This document shows positions 50,295-58,059 of a stretch of DNA of 64,000 nt, one piece after another. Position numbers and translations under genes: made by a program. Within the stretch, counting starts at the first letter, position 1. Every line of letters starts with the position of its first letter. The stretch is from Halobacteriales archaeon QS_1_68_20 (lineage in GTDB: Archaea; Halobacteriota; Halobacteria; Halobacteriales; PXRE01): contig PXRE01000011.1 in the NCBI GenBank assembly GCA_003021085.1, positions 201,956 through 265,955 of the forward strand, given 5' to 3'. Below the pieces are notes generated by a model. It was given only the letters and a program-made list of their open reading frames with translations, did no database searches and had not been told where the DNA came from.

Positions 50295-50582
50295 ATGTAC
50301 GTCTCCCACCCGGTCAGGGCCATCAGGGACGACCCCGTTCCCGGCGAGGAGGTGCGACTGTTGTTGCGGGTCGACGAGGACGCAGACCCGGACCGCGTCG
50401 CCGACGCCGCCAGCGACGCCGGTGCCACCGGCGAAGACCGCCTGGAGTTCGGGACGCTCCGGATCCGGGTCGCCCACGAGGACGTCACTGCGGTCTGCGA
50501 ACTGGAGGGTCTGGCGGCGGTCGAGACGGCCCGGACCCTGGAGATGGACCTCGACGGCGCCGGCGAGGACGTCGAATACTAG
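50295..50582 (+). CDS. Small acidic conserved haloarchaeal protein (95 aa)
   Basis: No named family is recognised. MYVSHPVRAIRDDPVPGEEV opens a compact alpha/beta protein with repeated beta-alpha pattern (VRLLLRVDEDADPDRVADAA; GTLRIRVAHEDVTAVCELEG). Its shape suggests a ferredoxin-like fold with two related halves. The ATG at 50295 follows the divergent glutaredoxin gene by about 130 nt. Confidence 0.6.
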   Translation: MYVSHPVRAIRDDPVPGEEVRLLLRVDEDADPDRVADAASDAGATGEDRLEFGTLRIRVAHEDVTAVCELEGLAAVETARTLEMDLDGAGEDVEY

Positions 50583-50681
50583 CCCCGCCAGGAAGCGGTC
50601 CGCTTTCCCGGCCCAACGTCCGATCCGGGGCGACGTTCCTCTCTCACGGGACATTAAGTCGGATCGGCCGCTTTCGCCGGT

Positions 50682-50789
50682 ATGAACCGGCGAGCGGTGA
50701 CGAGCGCGGTGCTGTTTGTCGGTCACCCCCTGCTGCTCGCCCCAGTGGCGCACACGGTCTACGCCGCCGGATTCGAGCGAGCCACGTGA
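50682..50789 (+). CDS. Putative 35-aa single-span membrane peptide
   Basis: ATG 50682 encodes MNRRAVTSAVLFVGHPLLLA and PVAHTVYAAGFERAT: a basic start, a hydrophobic helix and a charged end. ACATTAAGT about 30 nt upstream could be its TATA region. Such mini-proteins are easily missed. Here the coding pattern is plausible but there is no motif to confirm it. Confidence 0.45.
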   Translation: MNRRAVTSAVLFVGHPLLLAPVAHTVYAAGFERAT

Positions 50790-50835
50790 GACCACCACCC
50801 GGCCGCTTTTCTTCGATGCGTTCGACTGCTCACCC

Positions 50836-52071
50836 ATGTCCGAGGACCCGCTCGCCTGGAGCCGCGACTTCACGCCAGTGTTGCGCTCGCTCGCCGAGGA
50901 GTACGGCGACGACCAGCCCCTCGACGGCTACACGGTCGCCGTCGCTTCCCATCTGGAGACCAAGACCGGGGTCTTCGTCGAAACGCTACACGCCGCAGGG
51001 GCCCGTCTCCTCGTCAGCGGCAGCGAACCCTACAGCACCAGGGGACCGGTCGTCGAAGCCCTCTCGCAGGTCGACGGCATCGAGACGTACGTCGAGGCCG
51101 GGATGAGGGAGGAGGCCTGGGAGGCCGGCCAGCACGAGTTGCTGGAGCAGGGCCCCGACCTGATCCTCGACGACGGGTGCGAACTGATCGCCAAGGTCCA
51201 CGACGAACACCCGGAGGTGGCCCGCGAGGTGGTCGGCGGCGGCGAGCAGACCACCGCGGGCATCCGACGGCTGGAGGCCATGGACGACGAGGGCATGCTG
51301 GAATTCCCCGTCTACGGCGTCAACGACACGCCGATGAAGAACCACTTCGACAACGTCCACGGGACCGGGGAGTCGTCGCTGTCGAACGTGATGCTGACGA
51401 CCAACGCCATGCTCGCCGGCAAGACCGTCGTCGTCGCGGGCTACGGCTACTGCGGCCGTGGCATCGCCCGCAAGGCCCGCGGCCTCGGCGCAGACACCGT
51501 CGTCACGGAGGTCGACCCCCGGAAGGCGCTGGAGGCGGTGATGGACGGCCACCGCGTCGCACCGATGGCCGAGGCGGCCGCCGAGGCCGACTACGTCCTC
51601 TCGGCGACGGGCAGCCGCGACGTCGTCCGCGCCGAGCACCTCGACGCTCTCCCGGACGGCGTGATCCTGGCCAACGCCGGCCACTTCGACGTCGAGATCG
51701 ACGTGGACGCCCTCGAATCGGCCGCCGAGCGTGTCACCGAACCCAAGGAGGGCGTCACCCGCTACCACCTGCCCGACGGCCCCCGGGTGAACCTGCTCGC
51801 AGAAGGCCGACTTATCAACCTGACCGGCCCCTACAGCCAGGGCCACCCCGCGGAGGTGATGGACACCACGTTCGCCATGATGTTCGAGGCCGCCCGCGAC
51901 CTGGCGACCGGCGACCGCGACCTGGGGCCGGGCCTGTACCAGGTCCCCGACCGCCTGGACCGTGCGGTCGCCCGCCGGAAACTCGACGACATGGGCGTGG
52001 CCATCGACGAGATGACCGACCGCCAGCGGGAGTACTACGAGGACTGGCGGCTGGAGGGGAGCGCGTTCTGA
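50836..52071 (+). CDS. ahcY: S-adenosylhomocysteine hydrolase (411 aa)
   Basis: This enzyme splits SAH to homocysteine and adenosine (or inosine-type analogues in some archaea), relieving inhibition of methyltransferases. The NAD domain has VVVAGYGYCGRGIARKARGL. Substrate residues are in FPVYGVNDTPMKNHFDNVHG (quoted NDTPMKNHFDN) and DDGCELIAK. The C-terminal block LTGPYSQGHPAEVMDTTFA is present, and the final YYEDWRLEGSAF is the shorter archaeal ending. ATG 50836 gives MSEDPLAWSRDF. Confidence 0.94.
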   Translation: MSEDPLAWSRDFTPVLRSLAEEYGDDQPLDGYTVAVASHLETKTGVFVETLHAAGARLLVSGSEPYSTRGPVVEALSQVDGIETYVEAGMREEAWEAGQHELLEQGPDLILDDGCELIAKVHDEHPEVAREVVGGGEQTTAGIRRLEAMDDEGMLEFPVYGVNDTPMKNHFDNVHGTGESSLSNVMLTTNAMLAGKTVVVAGYGYCGRGIARKARGLGADTVVTEVDPRKALEAVMDGHRVAPMAEAAAEADYVLSATGSRDVVRAEHLDALPDGVILANAGHFDVEIDVDALESAAERVTEPKEGVTRYHLPDGPRVNLLAEGRLINLTGPYSQGHPAEVMDTTFAMMFEAARDLATGDRDLGPGLYQVPDRLDRAVARRKLDDMGVAIDEMTDRQREYYEDWRLEGSAF

Positions 52072-52135
52072 GAACCCCGTCCGTCCGAACGTTTATCGGT
52101 GAAAACGGCGCTACTCGTGAGTGACAGGGTAGCGC

Positions 52136-52474
52136 ATGAGCGCGGACCGGATTCAACGGATCGACCACGACGACGGCGTCACGGTCGTCCACGAGCGAAC
52201 CGGTGTGTCCGGGAGCGGCGAGACGTATTCGGAGGCACTGGAGAGTCTCGTCCACCGGTTCCAGACGACGACCGACCTGGTGGAGTTCGTCGAGAACGCG
52301 ACCGAGATCGTCTCGGAGGCGGCCGACCCCCAGGAGGCGGCAGACGAACTCCGCGAACTCCGGGACACCGCGACCCTTGTCGACATGTCGAGGGAGGTCC
52401 AACGACGGTTCGCCGACGAGGACGTCACCGAAGACGACGTCGAAGACGCGATACGATGGGCCAGGTCGCAGTAG
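52136..52474 (+). CDS. Antitoxin-like protein (112 aa)
   Basis: The N-terminal HDDGVTVVHERTGVSGSGET and YSEALESLVHRF resemble HicB/VapB-type beta-hairpin plus helix patterns, and the acidic helical tail (ADPQEAADELRELRDTATLV) fits a neutralising arm. It overlaps by 19 nt a start-intact but truncated PIN-domain gene, the usual antitoxin-toxin order. DNA binding and autoregulation would be expected but are not shown. Confidence 0.65.
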   Translation: MSADRIQRIDHDDGVTVVHERTGVSGSGETYSEALESLVHRFQTTTDLVEFVENATEIVSEAADPQEAADELRELRDTATLVDMSREVQRRFADEDVTEDDVEDAIRWARSQ

Positions 52475-52620
52475 TTTTCGACACCAACGTCCTGGTCTCC
52501 GGGATCGGGTTCGGTGGCAAACCCTGGCAGTGTCTCCTCCTCGATTCGCCGATCGGCCTCGTCGACACGACATCGGCCACCTCAGCTCGGATTCGCTTGA
52601 CAAAATCCAAAGCTGGATAG
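52456..52620 (+). pseudogene. Truncated PIN-domain toxin, VapC-like (54 aa)
   Basis: ATG 52456 begins MGQVAVVFDTNVLVSGIGFG and WQCLLLDSPIGLV. FDTNVLVS is the first catalytic-Asp block of PIN ribonucleases. The frame stops at 54 codons, whereas family members have roughly 130, so the later acidic residues are missing. The end DTTSATSARIRLTKSKAG does not look like PIN sequence; another frame reads HLSSDSLDKIQSWIDSQ, which could be the old C-terminus after an internal deletion. It should be inactive. Confidence 0.65.
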
Positions 52621-52647
52621 ATAGCCAGTAAGAGGAGTTTGTCAGAG

Positions 52648-53019
52648 ATGCACCGTCGATCTGTCCTCGGAACGGTCACGCTGCTCTCGCTAGCAGGATG
52701 CAGTTCGCCCGGTCAGAAAACCGACGAACAAAAAGAGGTGGGAATCTGGATCCAGAACAATACCCAGCAAGAACGGCGAGTTCACGTCGAGATTACGAAC
52801 GAAGATGAGGTTCTCAATACGTCTTACGTGGTGGAACCTGCATCGACACTGAAGAAGGACGGGATCCTCGACGCAGGTACTTATACAGTGGCGGTCTCAG
52901 TGACGGACGTGGAGACCGTCTCGACGGAGTGGACCATGAGTGGATGCGAGGAAAACAATATCGAAGTATTGTTCGATGCCGATTCGGTCGATGTCGGGGC
53001 GACTTGTCATGACGATTGA
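52648..53019 (+). CDS. Small lipoprotein (123 aa)
   Basis: MHRRSVLGTVTLLSLAGC is an RR signal with a lipobox. The domain is a short beta sandwich (EVGIWIQNNTQQERRVHVEI; GTYTVAVSVTDVETVSTEW) with two more cysteines (SGCEENN; ATCHDD) that may pair. Lower GC than its surroundings suggests recent arrival. A GAGGAG tract 13 nt upstream supports ATG 52648 over TTG 52639. Function is unknown. Confidence 0.65.
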   Translation: MHRRSVLGTVTLLSLAGCSSPGQKTDEQKEVGIWIQNNTQQERRVHVEITNEDEVLNTSYVVEPASTLKKDGILDAGTYTVAVSVTDVETVSTEWTMSGCEENNIEVLFDADSVDVGATCHDD

Positions 53020-53145
53020 TAGGATCCCGGGCAGGTGTCTATAGCGGAGGACAACCTTCCCCTCGACATTGGTACGTTATCGTGGAGTCGGATCAGTCAG
53101 ATTCGACGAACGCCCTCGACCATCCTTAGCATCATCCGAATAAAT

Positions 53146-53997
53146 CTACATCTGAATCACCGACGCGTCCAGTACGTCGGCGGTTGCTCCCACACTGCCG
53201 AACCGCTCGCACTCCAGCACGACGGGCGCCCGCAGGTCCGCCATCCGGGTGATAGCCAGCGCCGCCGTCACCTCGTCGCCCTCGAAGGACTCGGGTTCGT
53301 CAGGTACCCGCCCTTCACCCGGGACTGCCTCGACAGCCGCGGCGAACGCCCCGCGGAGTCGCCCGGCGAGGTGCTCACGGGCCGCCCGCTCCAGGTTCCC
53401 GGCCCGATCTTGCAGGCGGAGTCGCTGCTCGCGGACGTCGCGTGCTTCTCGCGCTCGCTCGCGGGCCCGGTGGAGCGCCCCCTCGACGGCCAGCTTGTCG
53501 GTCTCGGCGTCCGATAGCCGACCGGCCGCGGCCGTCAACCGCTCGACCGCTGGTTCCCGGTCGGCCCCGAGTTCCTCGCGCTCGCGGGCCGCGCCACGGT
53601 GGGCCGCGACCTCTTCGCGGAGCCGCGCCACTTCGTCCTCGTCGACGGCAGCGACCCGCTCGCGGGCGTCCGAGAGGTCAACCGACGGCGGGTCGAGGTC
53701 GGCCAACTGCTTGCGGACCGCGGCGAGTTCGTCGTCCTGGGGGGCCTCCAGGCCGCGTTGCCTGGCGACGGCGGCCAGGGCCGTCCTAATCCGGACGCTC
53801 TTGTCCGCCCGAACGTGGCCGACGTGCTCGTAGACCGGCGTCGGTTCTGGACACTCGACGGCGATTCCGTCGACCGATTTCTCGCCTCTGATCACGTGGA
53901 CGACGTCTCGCCCGTCGACCGACTCGCTCTCGCCCGTGAGGTCGATGGCCTCGCCCGCCCAGGTGGTCCCGTCGACGGTCACGCGCGTGGTCGTCAT
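53146..53997 (-). CDS. Conserved haloarchaeal coiled-coil protein, DUF7856-like (283 aa)
   Basis: N-terminal 85 residues are beta-rich (TRVTVDGTTWAGEAIDLTG; VVHVIRGEKSVDG). A long coiled coil follows (QDDELAAVRKQLADLDPPSV; DEVARLREEVAAHRGAARER; LHRARERAREARDVREQRLR). The C-terminal domain ends FGSVGATADVLDASVIQM. I recall this as the third of a conserved haloarchaeal trio (DUF7854-7855-7856). The ATG overlaps the stop of the preceding gene by 4 nt, indicating coupling. The role is unknown. Confidence 0.75.
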   Translation of the reverse strand: MTTTRVTVDGTTWAGEAIDLTGESESVDGRDVVHVIRGEKSVDGIAVECPEPTPVYEHVGHVRADKSVRIRTALAAVARQRGLEAPQDDELAAVRKQLADLDPPSVDLSDARERVAAVDEDEVARLREEVAAHRGAAREREELGADREPAVERLTAAAGRLSDAETDKLAVEGALHRARERAREARDVREQRLRLQDRAGNLERAAREHLAGRLRGAFAAAVEAVPGEGRVPDEPESFEGDEVTAALAITRMADLRAPVVLECERFGSVGATADVLDASVIQM

Positions 53998-54332
53998 AGC
54001 TCGCTGTCTTTCATCGCGTCTGGGTCAGGCAGGTCCCGGCCCGTGGCGAACTTCGCGTAGGGGGTGCTCGGCCGGTCCCGGTCGGCGTAGGTGGCGGCCG
54101 CAGTCCGGACCCGGTCGGGGACGTCCCGCTCGGGGACGAACGGTTCGACGCGCTCGACCTGGACGTCGGCGCCGTGTTTCGCCTGGAGTCGAAGCGCCTG
54201 GAAGGCCCCGAACTCCGTGGCCTCCAGCAGCGCCGCGCGGCCGAACCGCCGGACGACGCAGTCCTCGTGGGTCCGGCAGGCGTTGCGCAGTGCCGTCCGC
54301 GCCTCCCGCGAGTACGTGACGACCAGCAGCAC
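53994..54332 (-). CDS. Conserved haloarchaeal protein, DUF7855-like (112 aa)
   Basis: It starts MLLVVTYSREARTALRNACR with THEDCVVRRFGRAALLEATE, an alpha/beta pattern resembling a small Rossmann-like or helicase-accessory unit. The end YAKFATGRDLPDPDAMKDSE is polar. No motif gives a function. It is the middle gene of the trio, overlapping the DUF7856-like gene by 4 nt and 47 nt downstream of the next member. Confidence 0.72.
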   Translation of the reverse strand: MLLVVTYSREARTALRNACRTHEDCVVRRFGRAALLEATEFGAFQALRLQAKHGADVQVERVEPFVPERDVPDRVRTAAATYADRDRPSTPYAKFATGRDLPDPDAMKDSEL

Positions 54333-54379
54333 GCGCCGGGGTATTGCGCGAAATTATTTAAAATTAACAGATTCGGCGT

Positions 54380-54655
54380 TCAACGGGCGCGCTCGACGGT
54401 GAACTCGGGGTCGCCGTCCACGAGGTCCAGGATTCGCTCGCGGGCGTGGTCGGGCGACTCCGCGGCGACGACCAGGCCGTCGGCGGCGTCGTCGCCGCGG
54501 GCGCGGTAGGCGGCGAGGTCCTCGGCCTCGAACTCGGTGGCGTAGGTCCGCAGGACGGCCAGCACCCGCTGTTCGGTCGACCGGAGGTCGCGCTCGCCGG
54601 CCTCGAACTCGGAGAGGACGTCCTCGATGTTCCGGAGCGCGGCGATGCGGTCCAC
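54380..54655 (-). CDS. Conserved haloarchaeal helical protein, DUF7854-like (91 aa)
   Basis: A short mostly helical acidic protein: MDRIAALRNIEDVLSEFEAG, then STEQRVLAVLRTYATEFEAE and a C-terminal strand pair (DGLVVAAESPDHARERILDL). It is the first gene of the trio on this strand. An AT-rich stretch (54345-54370) lies between it and the next gene. Function is unknown. Confidence 0.72.
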   Translation of the reverse strand: MDRIAALRNIEDVLSEFEAGERDLRSTEQRVLAVLRTYATEFEAEDLAAYRARGDDAADGLVVAAESPDHARERILDLVDGDPEFTVERAR

Positions 54656-54706
54656 GTTCTGGCCTGGCCCGGCGCGGTCAAATAAGTTCAGGATGGTCGA
54701 CGAGCG

Positions 54707-55198
54707 TTACTCGTCGTCCTCGCGCCACCCGTCGGCGCCGTCTTCCCACCCCGCCGTCGCGTCGGCCTCGGGCCGGATGCCGGGGCCGGCCACGTTCGTG
54801 GCGAGTTTCGACCCGGCGATGCCGCCGAAGGTGACCCCGAACAGTGCCGCGAAGAACGCCAGGGCCTCCTCGGCAGTCTCGACGCCCAGCGCCTGGAACA
54901 GTTCCAGGTACGCCAGGACGAACGTGAACCCGATGAGCAGGCCGTACCCGACGAGGGTGACGAGCCAGCGCTTCGCCCCTTGGAGGTTCCGGCCGAGGTA
55001 GCGGACCAGCGCCAGCGGCGCGACGAGACTCATCGGGAACACCAGCAGGGTGACGAACGCCAGCAGGTCCTTCAGCGGGTGCCTGATCGGCGAGACCCAC
55101 CCGTAGTAGCCGATGGCCCAGAAGGCGGCGCCGGCCACCGCACCGCCGAGCACGAACCCGACCAGGGCGGCGAACCTGCGCGTCGGATCGTTGGACAC
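54707..55198 (-). CDS. Membrane protein of unknown function (163 aa)
   Basis: Four membrane helices can be seen (FAALVGFVLGGAVAGAAFWA; LLAFVTLLVFPMSLVAPLAL; WLVTLVGYGLLIGFTFVLAY; EALAFFAALFGVTFGGIAGS) followed by an acidic tail (WEDGADGWREDDE). It lacks recognisable motifs. It lies directly upstream of the DUF7854-like gene on the same strand (51 nt). Confidence 0.68.
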   Translation of the reverse strand: MSNDPTRRFAALVGFVLGGAVAGAAFWAIGYYGWVSPIRHPLKDLLAFVTLLVFPMSLVAPLALVRYLGRNLQGAKRWLVTLVGYGLLIGFTFVLAYLELFQALGVETAEEALAFFAALFGVTFGGIAGSKLATNVAGPGIRPEADATAGWEDGADGWREDDE

Positions 55199-55229
55199 GG
55201 GCGGGGGTTCGGCGCACCCGACAATAAAC

Positions 55230-55607
55230 CTACTCGACGAGTTCGATCTCGTCGTCGCCGTGGGGGACCGAACAGAGGAACGCGCCCTCCGTCTCGCCCT
55301 CGTTGCGGTACCAGTGGACGGCGCCGGCCGGGATCAACAGCGCGTCGCCGGGACCGACCTCGTGTTCCTCGCCCTCCACGCCGACGACGTACTCGCCGGC
55401 CAGGACGTACTGGACGTGCTCGGCCTCGTTGGTGTGTCTGGGTACCTCGGCGCCGGGCGCGAGGGTGAACCGCCGCATGGCGAAGTTCGGCGCGCCCTCG
55501 TCCTCGCCGACGAGTACGCCCTTCCGGAGTCCGTCCGCGGCGTCGACTCGCTCGTACTCGACCTCGTCGTCCCGCCGGATCACCGGCGTCGCTGATTGCT
55601 CGCTCAT
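55230..55607 (-). CDS. Cupin-domain protein (125 aa)
   Basis: This single-cupin beta barrel has metal-binding motif 1 PGAEVPRHTNEAEHVQYVLA (H, H spacing with Glu) and motif 2 GDALLIPAGAVHWYRNEG. It may bind a small ligand or metal and act as an isomerase, dioxygenase or sensor; the sequence does not choose. The start MSEQSATPVIRRDD was taken because the upstream codons (CDRGTTANSPVN) look non-coding. Confidence 0.85.
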   Translation of the reverse strand: MSEQSATPVIRRDDEVEYERVDAADGLRKGVLVGEDEGAPNFAMRRFTLAPGAEVPRHTNEAEHVQYVLAGEYVVGVEGEEHEVGPGDALLIPAGAVHWYRNEGETEGAFLCSVPHGDDEIELVE

Positions 55608-56102
55608 GGCTACAGATTGGTTCACCGGGGAGTTAGCCGTTGTCCCTCGGTCGCAGACTGTGGGGGATTCGGCGTGAGCCAGGTCCTGCGCTTCCCGCAA
55701 AACTGTACTTCTAAAGAATTATACTTTGGATTCTGAAGTTTTGGTCTGCGGGTCCGGTGGCGGGTCGTGTAGCTGTCGGAGCATCTTTCGGTGGTGTCCT
55801 GGCGGCATGACCCGGATTCGTGCCGCGCCACAGGCGCGCGAGGGATGAGTAACGCACGGAACGCCCGCAGGGCGCGATTGAGTAACGCAGTCGGCTGGGG
55901 AGGCTGGTGGTTGCGCCGAGCTGTGGGCGGGACTGAAAGGGGCCGCGGGCTCGACGACGCCCGGCGACGTTCCCGCGAACGACCGTGAGCGGGAGCCAGC
56001 GAGAGCGTCGCTCTCGCGCGGGAAGCGCGCGGGGGCTTTCTGCGCGTTGCTGTCTGGACCGGCATCCAGGGAAAGCACGCTGAAGCTTCCCGACTAGTAG
56101 CC
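55608..56102. other. Gene-free stretch holding repeat copy B
   Basis: About 495 nt between the cupin gene and merA. It contains an AT-rich patch (55700-55740) and repeat copy B. Its open frames are repeat-derived and I do not call them genes. Confidence 0.5.
55825..56053 (-). repeat. Dispersed intergenic repeat, copy B (inverted relative to A)
   Basis: On the minus strand it repeats the three blocks of copy A: GCGTTACTC pairs at 55847 and 55880 (33 nt apart, as in A), the hairpin CGCCC-GCA-GGGCG at 55862-55874, and the 26-nt identical block at 55879-55904. It has an extra 60 nt or so between the middle and the AAAGCCCCCGCGCGC end, itself forming a hairpin (GAGAGCG-ACGCTCTC). Confidence 0.75.
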
Positions 56103-57524
56103 CTACTCCACACAGCAACTCATCGTCGAGGTGTCCCGCCGGAACGCCTGGCAGGCGCGCTTGAACGCCTCGCCGTAGGTCGGGAACGGGTGGACCGTGT
56201 CGATCACGTCGTCGACCGTCAGTCCGTATTTCACTGCCAGCGCGGCCGCGGGGATCACGTCCCCGGCCCGGGGGGAGACGGCGTGGACGCCGACGATCTC
56301 GTCGGTCTCGTGGTGTTTGACGACCTGGAGGAACCCGCGGGTCTTCCCGGCCGCCCGGGCACGCGGGAGCGAGTCCAGTTCGACGGTCCGGCAGGAGCAG
56401 GTCCCGTGCTCGCGGGCGTACTCGCTCTCCGTGCGGCCGACCGAGGCCACCTCCGGACTGGTGAACACGACCGACGGGACGGCGTCGTACTCGATCTCGT
56501 GGCCCCCGTCGCCGAAGGCGTTCCTGACCGCGTAGTTGCCCTCCTTGGCGGCGACGGTCTCCAGCATAGGGTCGCCGATCACGTCGCCGGCGGCGTACAC
56601 GTCCGCGACGCCGGTGTGGTACGTCTCGACGACGACCGCGCCCGTCTCGTCCGTCTCCACGCCCACGTCCGCCAGGCCGATGCCGGCGGTGTTGGGTCGG
56701 ACTCCTGCCGCCAGGAAGAGGTCCGTCCCGGCGAACTCCCGTCGCTCGCCGTCGACGGCCGCCTCGACCACGACCCCGTCCGGCGTCTCCTCGACACGGC
56801 GGGCGTCGACGCCGGTGACGACGTCGATCCCTCCCGCCCGGAGACTCGCGCCGAGCGTCCGGCCGACGCGGTGGGGCATGTCCGAGAGGACGCGGTCCGA
56901 GCGCTGGAGGACGGTCACCTCGGCACCGAGGTGGTGGAGGATCTGGGCCCACTCGACGCCGACGTACCCGCCGCCGAGCACCACGACGTCGTCGGGGCGC
57001 TCGCGCCGTTGCAGGATCGACTCGCTCGTCTCGTAGTCGACATCGTCGAGGCCTTCGACGGGCGGCGCCCGGGGGGAACTCCCCGTGGCGACCAGCACCG
57101 CCTCGCCCGCGATGCGGGCGCCCTCGTCCGGTCCGGACGTGACTTCGACAGTCTGCTCGTCGACGAAGGCGCCGTATCCCTCGTAGACGTCGACGCCGAA
57201 GTGCTCGGCGACGTCGACGTAGTTCTCTTCCCGGAGCGTCTCGACCAGGGCGTCCATGTCGTCGATGGCCGTCGCCCAGTCCGTCGTGGATTCGCCGTGG
57301 CGGACTGCGTCGAACGGGTTGTGCGACGGTTCGAACGCCGTCTTGCCGACTTCCAGCAGGTGCTTGCTCGGGACGCAGCCGACGTTGACGCAGGTCCCGC
57401 CGAGCGGCAGACCGGCGTTCACGACGGCCACCGAGCGGTCCCGCTCGCTCGCCTCGGTGAGGGCGCCGAACGCCGCGGCGCCGCCGCCGAGGACGACGAG
57501 ATCGTACGAGTCCGAACGTGACAT
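56103..57524 (-). CDS. merA: Mercuric reductase (473 aa)
   Basis: This flavoprotein reduces Hg(II) to Hg(0) with NAD(P)H. It has the FAD motif LVVLGGGAAAFGALTEA, the redox pair C45/C50 (GGTCVNVGCVPSK), the NAD motif VVVLGGGYVGVEWAQIL, VYAAGDVIGDP and the C-terminal dimer block VHPFPTYGEAFKRACQAF. The C-terminal vicinal cysteines C470-C471 (MSCCVE), which hand the metal to the active site, separate MerA from plain dihydrolipoamide dehydrogenases. There is no N-terminal NmerA domain. It is divergent from an HxlR regulator (gap 34-76 nt). Confidence 0.93.
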   Translation of the reverse strand: MSRSDSYDLVVLGGGAAAFGALTEASERDRSVAVVNAGLPLGGTCVNVGCVPSKHLLEVGKTAFEPSHNPFDAVRHGESTTDWATAIDDMDALVETLREENYVDVAEHFGVDVYEGYGAFVDEQTVEVTSGPDEGARIAGEAVLVATGSSPRAPPVEGLDDVDYETSESILQRRERPDDVVVLGGGYVGVEWAQILHHLGAEVTVLQRSDRVLSDMPHRVGRTLGASLRAGGIDVVTGVDARRVEETPDGVVVEAAVDGERREFAGTDLFLAAGVRPNTAGIGLADVGVETDETGAVVVETYHTGVADVYAAGDVIGDPMLETVAAKEGNYAVRNAFGDGGHEIEYDAVPSVVFTSPEVASVGRTESEYAREHGTCSCRTVELDSLPRARAAGKTRGFLQVVKHHETDEIVGVHAVSPRAGDVIPAAALAVKYGLTVDDVIDTVHPFPTYGEAFKRACQAFRRDTSTMSCCVE

Positions 57525-57548
57525 TCGACCGTTAGTTCGGGGGGCGAG

Positions 57549-57556
57549 CGGTTAAA
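57549..57556 (-). promoter_or_regulatory. Shared promoter element between merA and the HxlR gene
   Basis: GGTTAAAC reads as GTTTAACC on the minus strand, about 27 nt before ATG 57524 of merA. In the other direction it is a usable TATA box for the HxlR gene. A regulator bound here would control both genes. Confidence 0.45.
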
Positions 57557-57600
57557 CTATGGAGTCGAAGGCCCTGGAGCCGCTGTGGAGCTGTAAAGTG

Positions 57601-57993
57601 ATGGCCGACCCGACCGACCCCGCCCCGACCTGCGACGTCGACGGGACGTGTTACTGCCCGTTGACCGGGACGATAGATACGCTCAGCGGCAAGTACGCGA
57701 TGCAACTGATCAGCATCGTCGGCGCCCACGAGTCCATGCGGTTCGCCGAGATCGAGGACCACCTCCCGACCGCCAGCACGACGACCATCTCGGCCCGCCT
57801 GGCGGAGTTCCGCGAGGTCGGCCTGATCGAGCGGACCCAGTACGACGAGATCCCGCCTCGCGTGGAGTACGAGCTGACCGACGAAGGCCGGGAACTCCGG
57901 ACCCGCCTGGAACCGCTGCTGGAGTGGGCCGAGCGAACGGACGCGCGCGACGCCGGGAGCGACGGGCGAACGCAGGAGGACGGACGGGCGTAA
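57601..57993 (+). CDS. HxlR-family winged-helix regulator (130 aa)
   Basis: This is a winged-helix repressor or activator. The core is TIDTLSGKYAMQLISIVGAH, then RFAEIEDHLPTASTTTISAR (recognition helix) and the wing RTQYDEIPPRVEYELTDEG. The N-terminus has three cysteines (APTCDVDGTCYCPLTG), a possible Hg(II) or thiol-redox sensor that fits its place beside merA. The start could be ATG 57601 or 57559; the promoter element favours 57601. It may repress merA until mercury is bound; this is inferred from the locus. Confidence 0.85.
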   Translation: MADPTDPAPTCDVDGTCYCPLTGTIDTLSGKYAMQLISIVGAHESMRFAEIEDHLPTASTTTISARLAEFREVGLIERTQYDEIPPRVEYELTDEGRELRTRLEPLLEWAERTDARDAGSDGRTQEDGRA

Positions 57994-58030
57994 CGGAACG
58001 ACGGGGCGCGACCGCTGGTGCCGACCCGGC

Positions 58031-58037
58031 TTTATGG
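58031..58037 (+). promoter_or_regulatory. TATA box of the site-2 protease gene
   Basis: TTTATGG lies 29 nt before ATG 58060, a leaderless arrangement that decides against the longer frame beginning at 58018. Confidence 0.5.
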
Positions 58038-58059
58038 GTCAGCCATCCCAAGTCGGAGT

